The notes under the pieces: model-generated
What the model saw: only the letters and a program-made list of their open reading frames with translations
What the model was told of the DNA's origin: nothing
The model's database searches: none
Shown: positions 21,172 to 32,100 of the stretch, piece after piece
Layout: every line of letters starts with the position of its first letter
Numbering within the stretch: position 1 is the first letter of the stretch
Translations under genes and position numbers: made by a program
Assembly: GCF_029784135.1 (NCBI RefSeq)
Contig: NC_073746.1
Location: forward strand, 35,135,378-35,199,377
Length of the DNA stretch: 64,000 nt
Direction: 5' to 3'
Origin: Toxorhynchites rutilus septentrionalis
Lineage: Eukaryota > Arthropoda > Insecta > Diptera > Culicidae

Positions 21172-24100
21172 TTAGTCCTGACCGAGGAATTGTCGGACAA
21201 TCGCGCAGGTGCTAAGGATGACCGACTTTTGGATGCCGGCCAATTCCTTCTCGATGTTCAACACCTTTAGCGCTTCCAGAAGTGTCTTCGGGATAATTCC
21301 AGTTCCAGAGAGAACGACTGGAACAATTCTTGGGACCTCCCTTAGCCCCCACAGTTCCTTGAGCTCCACGGCCAATGGTCGGTACTTGCAGATTTTGCGA
21401 CCGTGGGTCTCCTCCAGATTCTGGTTCAGTGGAATAGCGACATCGATGATGGTGACTTTGCGGTCGCTCTTGTCGTAAGCCATTATATCTGGGCGGTTGT
21501 GGTGGATCGAGAGGTCGGTCAGAACAGTGCGATCCCAGTACAGCTTGAAACGGTCATTTTCCAGGACAGGTGCAGGCAGGTACCGGTAGTTTGGTACGTT
21601 GTCTTCCAGCAGAGCACATTGGAGCGCCAGTTGTCGATGAACAATACGGGCCACGTTGTTGTGGCGCTCGGTGTAGGCTGCGTTGGCCAAAACGGGACAG
21701 CCTCCCATAATGTGCTCTATGTTTTCACCTGGTTGATGGCACATCCGGCAAATGTCATCAACGTCTTGATGCCAGACGTACCGCCTGCAATTTCTCGTCG
21801 GCATTATCCTGTCCTGGATGGCTATCATGTCGGCTTCTACTACTGAAGAGAGTTCACCACGCGTTAGCCACAGATTAGATGCGGCCTTGTCGACGTGTGG
21901 CCGGTCCAGTTGATGGGGGTGGGCACCATGCACTGCCTTCTGCTTCCAAGCTGCAATCTTCTCCTCCACTGTCTGCAGATTGCAGTTTAGTTGGTACTCC
22001 GCTTGCGCCAAGTGCAGAGCGCTGTATCCTCTGTCAGCGGCGCAGACAGCCCGGTATAGCGCGTTTTGGTTGGCGCGTTCTGCGAAGTACTCGCGCAGTT
22101 GTCGTACCTGGGCAACACCCAGTGCAGAAATGTCGACGATTCCAAGTCCCCCTTCTTTGCGTGGTAGTGAAACTCTCTCCAGTGCCGATTGAGGATGGTG
22201 CATTCCGGCCTCTTTGAATGCTTTCCTCATCCTCCTCTCAAGGTCCTCTAGGTCAGTTTTGCTCCATTTGACTACACCAAAACTGAAGGTCAGCAGGGGA
22301 ACCGCGAATGTGTTGATCGCGCGTACCTTGTTCCCCGCGTTGAGGAAAGTCCTCAGGACACAGTTCACTCGACTCAAGAACTTGTCTCGCAGCTCCGTCT
22401 TGATGTCGGAGTGGCGAATCCCGGTGAGCTGTCGGAATCCAAGATATTTATAGGATTCGCCACGAACCATGTCTCTTATAAACTCGCCGTCATAGACCTC
22501 GTAGCCTCCGGATTCGGTAAGTTGTCCTTTCAGCAGGTGGACACAGCGACACTTGTCGAGGCCGAACTCCATACAGATGTCCCTGCTTATGTCTTCGACA
22601 ACCCGGATAGCTACACCTAGACGCTGACGTGAATCAGCGTAGACCTTGAGATCGTCCATGTAGAAGGTATGGGTCACTTCTTCGTGGGCGCCGTCGCCAT
22701 ACCTTATTTTATAGCCATGACCGTTTCTATTGAGCGTCCTACTGAGGGGGTTCAGTGCCAGACAAAACCAAAGCGGGCTGAAAGAGTCGCCTTGGAATAT
22801 CCCCCTCTTTATCTGCAGCGTTCTAGACTGCAACACATTTTCCCCATCACTAAGGTGCAGAGACGTGCTCCACTGCCTCATCGCATGCTGCAGGAACCTA
22901 ACGACGACGGGATCAATTTTGTAGAGCTCCAATACCCGGACGAGAAACGAGTGAGGTATGGAGTCATAAGCCTTCCTGTAATCGATATAGGCCATGCTTA
23001 GGTTCCGCTGGTTATAAACCGCCTGGCCGACTATGGCTGCGTCGATGATGGCCTGGTCTTTGCAGCCATGCGTATTTTTTCTGCATCCTTTCTGCTCTTC
23101 TGCGGTGATATGGTGTTGTTCGCAGTGGGCAGAAACTTTGGCGGTTATGATGCTGCTTAATATCTTGTACAGACTCGATAGGCACGTTATCGGCCTGTAC
23201 TTTGATGGGTTCAATGTGTTGCTGTCTTTCGGGAGGAGGAATGTGACGCCACGAGTGGCGAATTCAGGGAGGTTGTGTGGGTCACGTAGCACCTTGTTGA
23301 AGCACTCAGCTATCTTTTGATGTGCGACGGTCAGCTTCTTGTGCCAGAAGTTCTGAACACCATCGGGGCCCGGTGCTGCCCAGTTCCTCAGGTACCGCGA
23401 GGCTTCGCGGACATCGTTCTCTTCGACGATGATAGCTGGCATCTCTCCAATTTCACCACAACTCTCCTCCTCCCGTTTTAACCACATTTGCCCGTCGCGA
23501 TGTTGTACTGGGGTCTCCCAAATACCAGCCCAGAAGTTCGTCACATCGCTAATACCTGGCAAACCTTCGCGGTAGTCGGGCTTCTCGTCGCTAATGTGGT
23601 CGTAGAACGCTTTTTCGTTATCTCTGAACATCCGATTTTGTTCCTGGCGCTTTGCAGAGTCAGAGTAACGTTTCAGCCGTTTAGTTAGGACGCTCAATTG
23701 CTGTACCAGTGTGTCGAGTTTTTCCGTCAGCTGGTGAGCTCCCAGCTGGCGAAGTTCAGTAGGCCGCACGATCACAGCAACTTGGCGACATAATTTCGCC
23801 GATCTGCTGCCTCTTTTGTACGCCATCAGTCTTCCAATTGCGGCGCGCTTGTTTAGGATCCGTTGCTCCAATCTCCTTCGCCATGGAGGCTCACGCCTTT
23901 CACGGAGATGTTGGAGCAGTCCGCCTCTTGGCCTAATACGGTATCCTAAACTTTTGGCGGTCGCCACAGCAGCACAGTAAACTTTCAGTTGCAGCTCCTC
24001 CATGTTCTCAGCATCAACCAAGTGCAGCGGAAGAACGTGCTCGTTCATGAGCTTTACTGCACTTGTCAGCCTGCGGGAATGCTGCAACTTCGGGATCCTG

Positions 24101-24834
24101 GGGCGCGACAATGGGTCTGTGTCGCGGAACTGTGAGATCGCCTCGTCGTAGTGGAAGACCAGATCGCGTAGTAGTTGTTGATCTGGCTGTGGGTCTTCCG
24201 GCTCAGGGGGTTGTAGTACTGTGGCCTCCACTGGTGCTGATTCGCGTGCCCCACTCGCGAATGAATTGCTCAGCCGTACTGAACTTCGTCTCGACACATC
24301 GCTTGCTCTGTTGTTCCTGGAGCTTATTTCTCTCTGCACCTGCTGCTTGATCTCGTCGATTTGCGTTTGGGAGAGCATGTTGTTGCGTACTATCGCTCTA
24401 CGCCTCGCGTTCATCGCGTTCTGATCAAGCCTCCCGACGAACTCTGGATACGCTTCCTCGAACATTGTTAGTATTCGAGGGCGACCGCTCATGTCCGTCT
24501 CCAAAGCAGTGCAGATGTAATAGGCGCGGATCACGAATTCGTTCATTTCGTGTGTCCACATGATCCGGCGCCTAGTTGTACCCACAAGTGTGGACGACTG
24601 TCGTCTGGCAGTCGCAACACGTCTCGTAGGCGCAGCGTTTCTTGGGTGATGTCGATGGCTGCTGTTTCCGTGTGGCGGTAGCTCTTCGGGTTGAACCCGG
24701 CTGGTGGCCCGCTCTTGCACATCGCCCTCCAGCCGCTGGCCGCTCGCTCTTACGCCCGTTCCAGGACCAGCTCCAGTTCGGGGACCCTCCTCGGGTGATC
24801 GCATTCTAATTACTCTTCGTGAACGTAGCTCCAT
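21172..24834 (-). CDS. R4-like ORF, copy 1: RT and restriction-like endonuclease
   Basis: This intact 1220-codon protein copies its RNA by target-primed reverse transcription. The N-terminus is basic and arginine-rich, followed by a Myb/SANT-like segment (about 90-165, IMWTHEMNEFVIRAYY). The RT core runs about 540-740, with catalytic D618 (YIDYRKAYDS), GIFQGDSFSPLWF and YMDD at 725-728. A CCHC zinc motif follows at C1029, C1032, H1041 and C1046, then a PD-(X14)-D-K endonuclease at D1116, D1131 and K1147. Private residues against the other copies include RRVIRM at the start, GLPGISD and PDIMAY. An in-frame stop precedes the AUG. The 5' UTR is cut short near 24875. Confidence 0.93.
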   Translation of the reverse strand: MELRSRRVIRMRSPEEGPRTGAGPGTGVRASGQRLEGDVQERATSRVQPEELPPHGNSSHRHHPRNAAPTRRVATARRQSSTLVGTTRRRIMWTHEMNEFVIRAYYICTALETDMSGRPRILTMFEEAYPEFVGRLDQNAMNARRRAIVRNNMLSQTQIDEIKQQVQREISSRNNRASDVSRRSSVRLSNSFASGARESAPVEATVLQPPEPEDPQPDQQLLRDLVFHYDEAISQFRDTDPLSRPRIPKLQHSRRLTSAVKLMNEHVLPLHLVDAENMEELQLKVYCAAVATAKSLGYRIRPRGGLLQHLRERREPPWRRRLEQRILNKRAAIGRLMAYKRGSRSAKLCRQVAVIVRPTELRQLGAHQLTEKLDTLVQQLSVLTKRLKRYSDSAKRQEQNRMFRDNEKAFYDHISDEKPDYREGLPGISDVTNFWAGIWETPVQHRDGQMWLKREEESCGEIGEMPAIIVEENDVREASRYLRNWAAPGPDGVQNFWHKKLTVAHQKIAECFNKVLRDPHNLPEFATRGVTFLLPKDSNTLNPSKYRPITCLSSLYKILSSIITAKVSAHCEQHHITAEEQKGCRKNTHGCKDQAIIDAAIVGQAVYNQRNLSMAYIDYRKAYDSIPHSFLVRVLELYKIDPVVVRFLQHAMRQWSTSLHLSDGENVLQSRTLQIKRGIFQGDSFSPLWFCLALNPLSRTLNRNGHGYKIRYGDGAHEEVTHTFYMDDLKVYADSRQRLGVAIRVVEDISRDICMEFGLDKCRCVHLLKGQLTESGGYEVYDGEFIRDMVRGESYKYLGFRQLTGIRHSDIKTELRDKFLSRVNCVLRTFLNAGNKVRAINTFAVPLLTFSFGVVKWSKTDLEDLERRMRKAFKEAGMHHPQSALERVSLPRKEGGLGIVDISALGVAQVRQLREYFAERANQNALYRAVCAADRGYSALHLAQAEYQLNCNLQTVEEKIAAWKQKAVHGAHPHQLDRPHVDKAASNLWLTRGELSSVVEADMIAIQDRIMPTRNCRRYVWHQDVDDICRMCHQPGENIEHIMGGCPVLANAAYTERHNNVARIVHRQLALQCALLEDNVPNYRYLPAPVLENDRFKLYWDRTVLTDLSIHHNRPDIMAYDKSDRKVTIIDVAIPLNQNLEETHGRKICKYRPLAVELKELWGLREVPRIVPVVLSGTGIIPKTLLEALKVLNIEKELAGIQKSVILSTCAIVRQFLGQD

Positions 24835-24875
24835 TTTCTGGGTGTATCTCCTTTGCCCGGGAGACAGCGGGTTGG

Positions 24876-24903
24876 CAAAGGAGTTTGGTTTGTTCTTTTT
24901 TTT
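24876..24903. repeat. Target-site-duplication-like spacer between copies 1 and 2
   Basis: The spacer repeats the ERV-2 leader sequence found beyond the 3' end of copy 1: CAAAGGAGTTTGGTTTGTTCT here, CAAAAGAGTTTGTTCT at about 21022, both followed by T runs. The difference is one substitution and a duplicated GTTTG. It implies that copies 1 and 2 used the same target boundary. Confidence 0.7.
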
Positions 24904-25026
24904 ATAGACTTATCTCACTTCTTAACTAGGCGAACCTAGCCAGAATTTTCACCTGCCCCCGGGCTTCTGAATGCCAAAGGGGGACTAGGCTCTGCGGAAT
25001 GCACGTATCTGCATGCTCGTGCTGTT

Positions 25027-28000
25027 TTAGTCCTGACCGAGGAATTGTCGGACAATCGCGCAGGTGCTAAGGATGACCGACTTTTGGATGCCGGCCAATT
25101 CCTTCTCGATGTTCAACACCTTTAGCGCTTCCAGAAGTGTCTTCGGGATAATTCCAGTTCCAGAGAGAACGACTGGAACAATTCTTGGGACCTCCCTTAG
25201 CCCCCACAGTTCCTTGAGCTCCACGGCCAATGGTCGGTACTTGCAGATTTTGCGACCGTGGGTCTCCTCCAGATTCTGGTTCAGTGGAATAGCGACATCG
25301 ATGATGGTGACTTTGCGGTCGCTCTTGTCGTAAACCATTATATCTGGGCGGTTGTGGTGGATCGAGAGGTCGGTCAGAACAGTGCGATCCCAGTACAGCT
25401 TGAAACGGTCATTTTCCAGGACAGGTGCAGGCAGGTACCGGTAGTTTGGTACGTTGTCTTCCAGTAGAGCACATTGGAGCGCCAGTTGTCGATGAACAAT
25501 ACGGGCCACGTTGTTGTGGCGCTCGGTGTAGGCTGCGTTGGCCAAAACGGGACAGCCTCCCATAATGTGTTCTATGTTTTCACCTGGTTGATGGCACATC
25601 CGGCAAATGTCATCAACGTCTTGATGCCAGACGTACCGCCTGCAGTTTCTCGTCGGCATTATCCTGTCCTGGATGGCTATCATGTCGGCTTCTACTACTG
25701 AAGAGAGTTCACCACGCGTTAGCCACAGATTAGATGCGGCCTTGTCGACGTGTGGCCGGTCCAGTTGATGGGGGTGGGCACCATGCACTGCCTTCTGCTT
25801 CCAAGCTGCAATCTTCTCCTCCACTGTCTGCAGATTGCAATTTAGTTGGTACTCCGCTTGCGCCAAGTGCAGAGCGCTGTATCCTCTGTCAGCGGCGCAG
25901 ACAGCCCGGTATAGCGCGTTTTGGTTGGCGCGTTCTGCGAAGTATTCGCGCAGTTGTCGTACCTGGGCAACACACAGTGCAGAAATATCGACGATTCCAA
26001 GTCCCCCTTCTTTGCGTGGTAGTGAAACTCTCTCCAGTGCCGATTGAGGATGGTGCATTCCGGCCTCTTTGAATGCTTTCCTCATCCTCCTCTCAAGGTC
26101 CTCTAGGTCAGTTTTGCTCCATTTGACTACACCAAAACTGAAGGTCAGCAGGGGAACCGCGAATGTGTTGATCGCGCGTACCTTGTTCCCCGCGTTGAGG
26201 AAAGTCCTCAGGACACAGTTCACTCGACTCAAGAACTTGTCTCGCAGCTCCGTCTTGATGTCGGAGTGGCGAATCCCGGTGAGCTGTCGGAATCCAAGAT
26301 ATTTATAGGATTCGCCACGAACCATGTCTCTTATAAACTCGCCGTCATAGACCTCGTAGCCTCCGGATTCGGTAAGTTGTCCTTTCAGCAGGTGGACACA
26401 GCGACACTTGTCGAGGCCGAACTCCATACAGATGTCCCTGCTTATGTCTTCGACAACCCGGATAGCTACACCTAGACGCTGACGTGAATCAGCGTAGACC
26501 TTGAGATCGTCCATGTAAAAGGTATGGGTCACTTCTTCGTGGGCGCCGTCGCCATACCTTATTTTATAGCCATGACCGTTTCTATTGAGCGTCCTACTGA
26601 GGGGGTTCAGTGCCAGACAAAACCAAAGCGGGCTGAAAGAGTCGCCTTGGAATATCCCCCTCTTTATCTGCAGCGTTCTAGACTGCAACACATTTTCCCC
26701 ATCACTAAGGTGCAGAGACGTGCTCCACTGCCTCATCGCATGCTGCAGGAACCTAACGACGACGGGATCAATTTTGTAGAGCTCCAATACCCGGACGAGA
26801 AACGAGTGAGGTATGGAGTCATAAGCCTTCCTGTAATCGATGTAGGCCATACTTAGGTTCCGCTGGTTATATACCGCCTGGCCGACTATGGCTGCGTCGA
26901 TGATGGCCTGGTCTTTGCAGCCATGCGTATTTTTCCTGCATCCTTTCTGCTCTTCTGCGATGATGTGATGCTGTTCGCAGTGAGCAGAAACTTTGGCGGT
27001 AATTATGCTGCTCAGTATTTTGTACAGACTCGATAGGCACGTTATCGGTCTGTACTTTGATGGGTTCAATGTGTTGCTGTCTTTCGGGAGGAGGAAGGTG
27101 ACGCCACGGGTGGCGAATTCAGGAAGGTTGTGTGGGTCACGTAGCACCTTGTTGAAGCACTCAGCTATCTTTGGATGTGCGACGGTCAGCTTCTTGTGCC
27201 AAAAGTTCTGGACACCATCGGGGCCCGGTGCTGCCCAGTTCCTCAGGTACCGCGAGGCTTCGCGGACATCGTTCTCTTCGACGATGATAGCTGGCATCTC
27301 TCCAATTTCACCACAACTCTCCTCCTCCCGTCTTAACCACATTTGCCCGTCGCGATGTTGTACTGGGGTCTCCCAAATACCAGCCCAGAAGTTCGTCACA
27401 TCGCTAATATCTGGCAAACCTTCGCGGTAGTCGGGCTTCTCGTCGCTAATGTGGTCGTAGAACGCTTTTTCGTTATCTCTGAACATCCGATTTTGTTCCT
27501 GGCGCTTTGCAGAGTCAGAGTAACGTTTCAGCCGTTTAGTTAGGACGCTCAATTGCTGTACCAGTGTGTCGAGTTTTTCCGTCAGCTGGTGAGCTCCCAG
27601 CTGGCGAAGTTCAGTAGGCCGCACGATCACAGCAACTTGGCGACATAATTTCGCCGATCTGCTGCCTCTTTTGTACGCCATCAGTCTTCCAATTGCGGCG
27701 CGCTTGTTTAGGATCCGTTGCTCCAATCTCCTTCGCCATGGAGGCTCACGCCTTTCACGGAGATGTTGGAGCAGTCCGCCTCTTGGCCTAATACGGTATC
27801 CTAAACTTTTGGCGGTCGCCACAGCAGCACAGTAAACTTTCAGTTGCAGCTCCTCCATGTTCTCAGCATCAACCAAGTGCAGCGGAAGAACGTGCTCGTT
27901 CATGAGCTTTACTGCACTTGTCAGCCTGCGGGAATGCTGCAACTTCGGGATCCTGGGGCGCGACAATGGGTCTGTGTCGCGGAACTGTGAGATCGCCTCG

Positions 28001-28689
28001 TCGTAGTGGAAGACCAGATCGCGTAGTAGTTGTTGATCTGGCTGTGGGTCTTCCGGCTCAGGGGGTTGTAGTACTGTGGCCTCCACTGGTGCTGATTCGC
28101 GTGCCCCACTCGCGAATGAATTGCTCAGCCGTACTGAACTTCGTCTCGACACATCGCTTGCTCTGTTGTTCCTGGAGCTTATTTCTCTCTGCACCTGCTG
28201 CTTGATCTCGTCGATTTGCGTTTGGGAGAGCATGTTGTTGCGTACTATCGCTCTACGCCTCGCGTTCATCGCGTTCTGATCAAGCCTCCCGACGAACTCT
28301 GGATACGCTTCCTCGAACATTGTTAGTATTCGAGGGCGACCGCTCATGTCCGTCTCCAAAGCAGTGCAGATGTAATAGGCGCGGATCACGAATTCGTTCA
28401 TTTCGTGTGTCCACATGATCCGGCGCCTAGTTGTACCCACAAGTGTGGACGACTGTCGTCTGGCAGTCGCAACACGTCTCGTAGGCGCAGCGTTTCTTGG
28501 GTGATGTCGATGGCTGCTGTTTCCGTGTGGCGGTAGCTCTTCGGGTTGAACCCGGCTGGTGGCCCGCTCTTGCACATCGCCCTCCAGCCGCTGGCCGCTC
28601 GCTCTTACGCCCGTTCCAGGACCAGCTCCAGTTCGGGGACCCTCCTCGGGCGATCGCATTCTAAGTATTCTTCGTGAACGTAGCTCCAT
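25027..28689 (-). CDS. R4-like ORF, copy 2: RT and restriction-like endonuclease
   Basis: This 1220-codon ORF has the same architecture as copy 1 and all catalytic residues. It carries EENDV and SKTDLED where copies 3 and 4 have GENDV and SKTNLED, and it shares the N-terminal half with copy 3. Nucleotide markers unique to it in the 3' half include T at 25570, A at 25840 and A at 26707. Its 5' UTR is complete (28690-28969). It looks like one parent of the recombinant copy 3. Confidence 0.93.
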   Translation of the reverse strand: MELRSRRILRMRSPEEGPRTGAGPGTGVRASGQRLEGDVQERATSRVQPEELPPHGNSSHRHHPRNAAPTRRVATARRQSSTLVGTTRRRIMWTHEMNEFVIRAYYICTALETDMSGRPRILTMFEEAYPEFVGRLDQNAMNARRRAIVRNNMLSQTQIDEIKQQVQREISSRNNRASDVSRRSSVRLSNSFASGARESAPVEATVLQPPEPEDPQPDQQLLRDLVFHYDEAISQFRDTDPLSRPRIPKLQHSRRLTSAVKLMNEHVLPLHLVDAENMEELQLKVYCAAVATAKSLGYRIRPRGGLLQHLRERREPPWRRRLEQRILNKRAAIGRLMAYKRGSRSAKLCRQVAVIVRPTELRQLGAHQLTEKLDTLVQQLSVLTKRLKRYSDSAKRQEQNRMFRDNEKAFYDHISDEKPDYREGLPDISDVTNFWAGIWETPVQHRDGQMWLRREEESCGEIGEMPAIIVEENDVREASRYLRNWAAPGPDGVQNFWHKKLTVAHPKIAECFNKVLRDPHNLPEFATRGVTFLLPKDSNTLNPSKYRPITCLSSLYKILSSIITAKVSAHCEQHHIIAEEQKGCRKNTHGCKDQAIIDAAIVGQAVYNQRNLSMAYIDYRKAYDSIPHSFLVRVLELYKIDPVVVRFLQHAMRQWSTSLHLSDGENVLQSRTLQIKRGIFQGDSFSPLWFCLALNPLSRTLNRNGHGYKIRYGDGAHEEVTHTFYMDDLKVYADSRQRLGVAIRVVEDISRDICMEFGLDKCRCVHLLKGQLTESGGYEVYDGEFIRDMVRGESYKYLGFRQLTGIRHSDIKTELRDKFLSRVNCVLRTFLNAGNKVRAINTFAVPLLTFSFGVVKWSKTDLEDLERRMRKAFKEAGMHHPQSALERVSLPRKEGGLGIVDISALCVAQVRQLREYFAERANQNALYRAVCAADRGYSALHLAQAEYQLNCNLQTVEEKIAAWKQKAVHGAHPHQLDRPHVDKAASNLWLTRGELSSVVEADMIAIQDRIMPTRNCRRYVWHQDVDDICRMCHQPGENIEHIMGGCPVLANAAYTERHNNVARIVHRQLALQCALLEDNVPNYRYLPAPVLENDRFKLYWDRTVLTDLSIHHNRPDIMVYDKSDRKVTIIDVAIPLNQNLEETHGRKICKYRPLAVELKELWGLREVPRIVPVVLSGTGIIPKTLLEALKVLNIEKELAGIQKSVILSTCAIVRQFLGQD

Positions 28690-28969
28690 TTTCTGGGTGT
28701 ATCTCCTTTGCCCGGGAGACAGCGGGTATGCAAGGCCTCCATGACCCGGGAGGCCTTCCCCGGGAGAGATATAGCGCTCTGACTCGCTCGCACCCCCTCA
28801 CTTAGCCACTTTCGACACCCGTTCTCGGAGCCAAGACCAGGTGTGTGTTTCCAGTTCACGCCCGATCTAAAAATGTCGTCATATGATCTTCGTGGAGGCG
28901 TGAGATAGGAACATTTGAGACCAACGGGCAGGCTCCTACCCTAGTGTTGATCCCCATTTGAGAACCAAA
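28690..28969 (-). other. R4-like 5' UTR (copy 2; also 32781-33060 and 36872-37150)
   Basis: About 280 nt begin TTGGTTCTCAAATGGGG on the sense strand and run to the ORF AUG. The region is GC-rich with inverted repeats such as GGCCTCC/GGAGGCC and CCCGGG. Related elements often carry a self-cleaving HDV-like ribozyme here; I could not fold this one into that pattern with confidence. Copy 1 keeps only about 40 nt of it. Confidence 0.6.
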
Positions 28970-29117
28970 GCAACTGTTGTTTTTTTTTTTTTTGGCAGAC
29001 TTATCTCACTTCTTAACTAGGCGAACCTAGCCAGAATTTTCACCTGCCCCCGGGCTTCTGAATGCCAAAGGGGGACTAGGCTCTGCGGAATGCACGTATC
29101 TGCATGCTCGTGCTGTT

Positions 29118-32100
29118 TTAGTCCTGACCGAGGAATTGTCGGACAATCGCGCAGGTGCTAAGGATGACCGACTTTTGGATGCCGGCCAATTCCTTCTCGA
29201 TGTTCAACACCTTTAGCGCTTCCAGAAGTGTCTTCGGGATAATTCCAGTTCCAGAGAGAACGACTGGAACAATTCTTGGGACCTCCCTTAGCCCCCACAG
29301 TTCCTTGAGCTCCACGGCCAATGGTCGGTACTTGCAGATTTTGCGACCGTGGGTCTCCTCCAGATTCTGGTTCAGTGGAATAGCGACATCGATGATGGTG
29401 ACTTTGCGGTCGCTCTTGTCGTAAACCATTATATCTGGGCGGTTGTGGTGGATCGAGAGGTCGGTCAGAACAGTGCGATCCCAGTACAGCTTGAAACGGT
29501 CATTTTCCAGGACAGGTGCAGGCAGGTACCGGTAGTTTGGTACGTTGTCTTCCAGTAGAGCACATTGGAGCGCCAGTTGTCGATGAACAATACGGGCCAC
29601 GTTGTTGTGGCGCTCGGTGTAGGCTGCGTTGGCCAAAACGGGACAGCCTCCCATAATGTGCTCTATGTTTTCACCTGGTTGATGGCACATCCGGCAAATG
29701 TCATCAACGTCTTGATGCCAGACGTACCGCCTGCAGTTTCTCGTCGGCATTATCCTGTCCTGGATGGCTATCATGTCGGCTTCTACTACTGAAGAGAGTT
29801 CACCACGCGTTAGCCACAGATTAGATGCGGCCTTGTCGACGTGTGGCCGGTCCAGTTGATGGGGGTGGGCACCATGCACTGCCTTCTGCTTCCAAGCTGC
29901 AATCTTCTCCTCCACTGTCTGCAGATTGCAGTTGAGTTGGTACTCCGCTTGCGCCAAGTGCAGAGCGCTGTATCCTCTGTCGGCGGCGCAGACAGCCCGG
30001 TATAGCGCGTTTTGGTTGGCGCGTTCTGCGAAGTACTCGCGCAGTTGTCGTACCTGGGCAACACACAGTGCAGAAATGTCGACGATTCCAAGTCCCCCTT
30101 CTTTGCGTGGTAGTGAAACTCTCTCCAGTGCCGATTGAGGATGGTGCATTCCGGCCTCTTTGAATGCTTTCCTCATCCTCCTCTCAAGGTCCTCTAGGTT
30201 AGTTTTGCTCCATTTGACTACACCAAAACTGAAAGTCAGCAGGGGAACCGCGAATGTGTTGATCGCGCGTACCTTGTTCCCCGCGTTGAGGAAAGTCCTC
30301 AGGACACAGTTCACTCGACTCAAGAACTTGTCTCGCAGCTCCGTCTTGATGTCGGAGTGGCGAATCCCGGTGAGCTGTCGGAATCCAAGATATTTATAGG
30401 ATTCGCCACGAACCATGTCTCTTATAAACTCGCCGTCATAGACCTCGTAGCCTCCGGATTCGGTAAGTTGTCCTTTCAGCAGGTGGACACAGCGACACTT
30501 GTCGAGGCCGAACTCCATACAGATGTCCCTGCTTATGTCTTCGACAACCCGGATAGCTACACCTAGACGCTGACGTGAATCAGCGTAGACCTTGAGATCG
30601 TCCATGTAAAAGGTATGGGTCACTTCTTCGTGGGCGCCGTCGCCATACCTTATTTTATAGCCATGACCGTTTCTATTGAGCGTCCTACTGAGGGGGTTCA
30701 GTGCCAGACAAAACCAAAGCGGGCTGAAAGAGTCGCCTTGGAATATCCCCCTCTTTATCTGCAGCGTTCTAGACTGCAACACATTTTCCCCATCACTGAG
30801 GTGCAGAGACGTACTCCACTGCCTCATCGCATGCTGCAGGAACCTAACGACGACGGGATCAATTTTGTAGAGCTCCAATACCCGGACGAGAAACGAGTGA
30901 GGTATGGAGTCATAAGCCTTCCTGTAATCGATGTAGGCCATACTTAGGTTCCGCTGGTTATATACCGCCTGGCCGACTATGGCTGCGTCGATGATGGCCT
31001 GGTCTTTGCAGCCATGCGTATTTTTCCTGCATCCTTTCTGCTCTTCTGCGATGATGTGATGCTGTTCGCAGTGAGCAGAAACTTTGGCGGTAATTATGCT
31101 GCTCAGTATTTTGTACAGACTCGATAGGCACGTTATCGGTCTGTACTTTGATGGGTTCAATGTGTTGCTGTCTTTCGGGAGGAGGAAGGTGACGCCACGG
31201 GTGGCGAATTCAGGAAGGTTGTGTGGGTCACGTAGCACCTTGTTGAAGCACTCAGCTATCTTTGGATGTGCGACGGTCAGCTTCTTGTGCCAAAAGTTCT
31301 GGACACCATCGGGGCCCGGTGCTGCCCAGTTCCTCAGGTACCGCGAGGCTTCGCGGACATCGTTCTCTCCGACGATGATAGCTGGCATCTCTCCAATTTC
31401 ACCACAACTCTCCTCCTCCCGTCTTAACCACATTTGCCCGTCGCGATGTTGTACTGGGGTCTCCCAAATACCAGCCCAGAAGTTCGTCACATCGCTAATA
31501 TCTGGCAAACCTTCGCGGTAGTCGGGCTTCTCGTCGCTAATGTGGTCGTAGAACGCTTTTTCGTTATCTCTGAACATCCGATTTTGTTCCTGGCGCTTTG
31601 CAGAGTCAGAGTAACGTTTCAGCCGTTTAGTTAGGACGCTCAATTGCTGTACCAGTGTGTCGAGTTTTTCCGTCAGCTGGTGAGCTCCCAGCTGGCGAAG
31701 TTCAGTAGGCCGCACGATCACAGCAACTTGGCGACATAATTTCGCCGATCTGCTGCCTCTTTTGTACGCCATCAGTCTTCCAATTGCGGCGCGCTTGTTT
31801 AGGATCCGTTGCTCCAATCTCCTTCGCCATGGAGGCTCACGCCTTTCACGGAGATGTTGGAGCAGTCCGCCTCTTGGCCTAATACGGTATCCTAAACTTT
31901 TGGCGGTCGCCACAGCAGCACAGTAAACTTTCAGTTGCAGCTCCTCCATGTTCTCAGCATCAACCAAGTGCAGCGGAAGAACGTGCTCGTTCATGAGCTT
32001 TACTGCACTTGTCAGCCTGCGGGAATGCTGCAACTTCGGGATCCTGGGGCGCGACAATGGGTCTGTGTCGCGGAACTGTGAGATCGCCTCGTCGTAGTGG

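Noticed and set aside
21403..21846. Long plus-strand ORFs inside the R4-like copies
   Set aside because: Antisense shadows of the 1220-codon gene.
28605..28859. 84-codon upstream ORF overlapping the R4-like start
   Set aside because: It begins with GTG and reads a different frame; its recurrence in three copies only reflects their near identity.
28690..28969. HDV-like ribozyme at the R4-like 5' end
   Set aside because: Expected by analogy with R2, but I could not find the nested pseudoknot pairing by eye.
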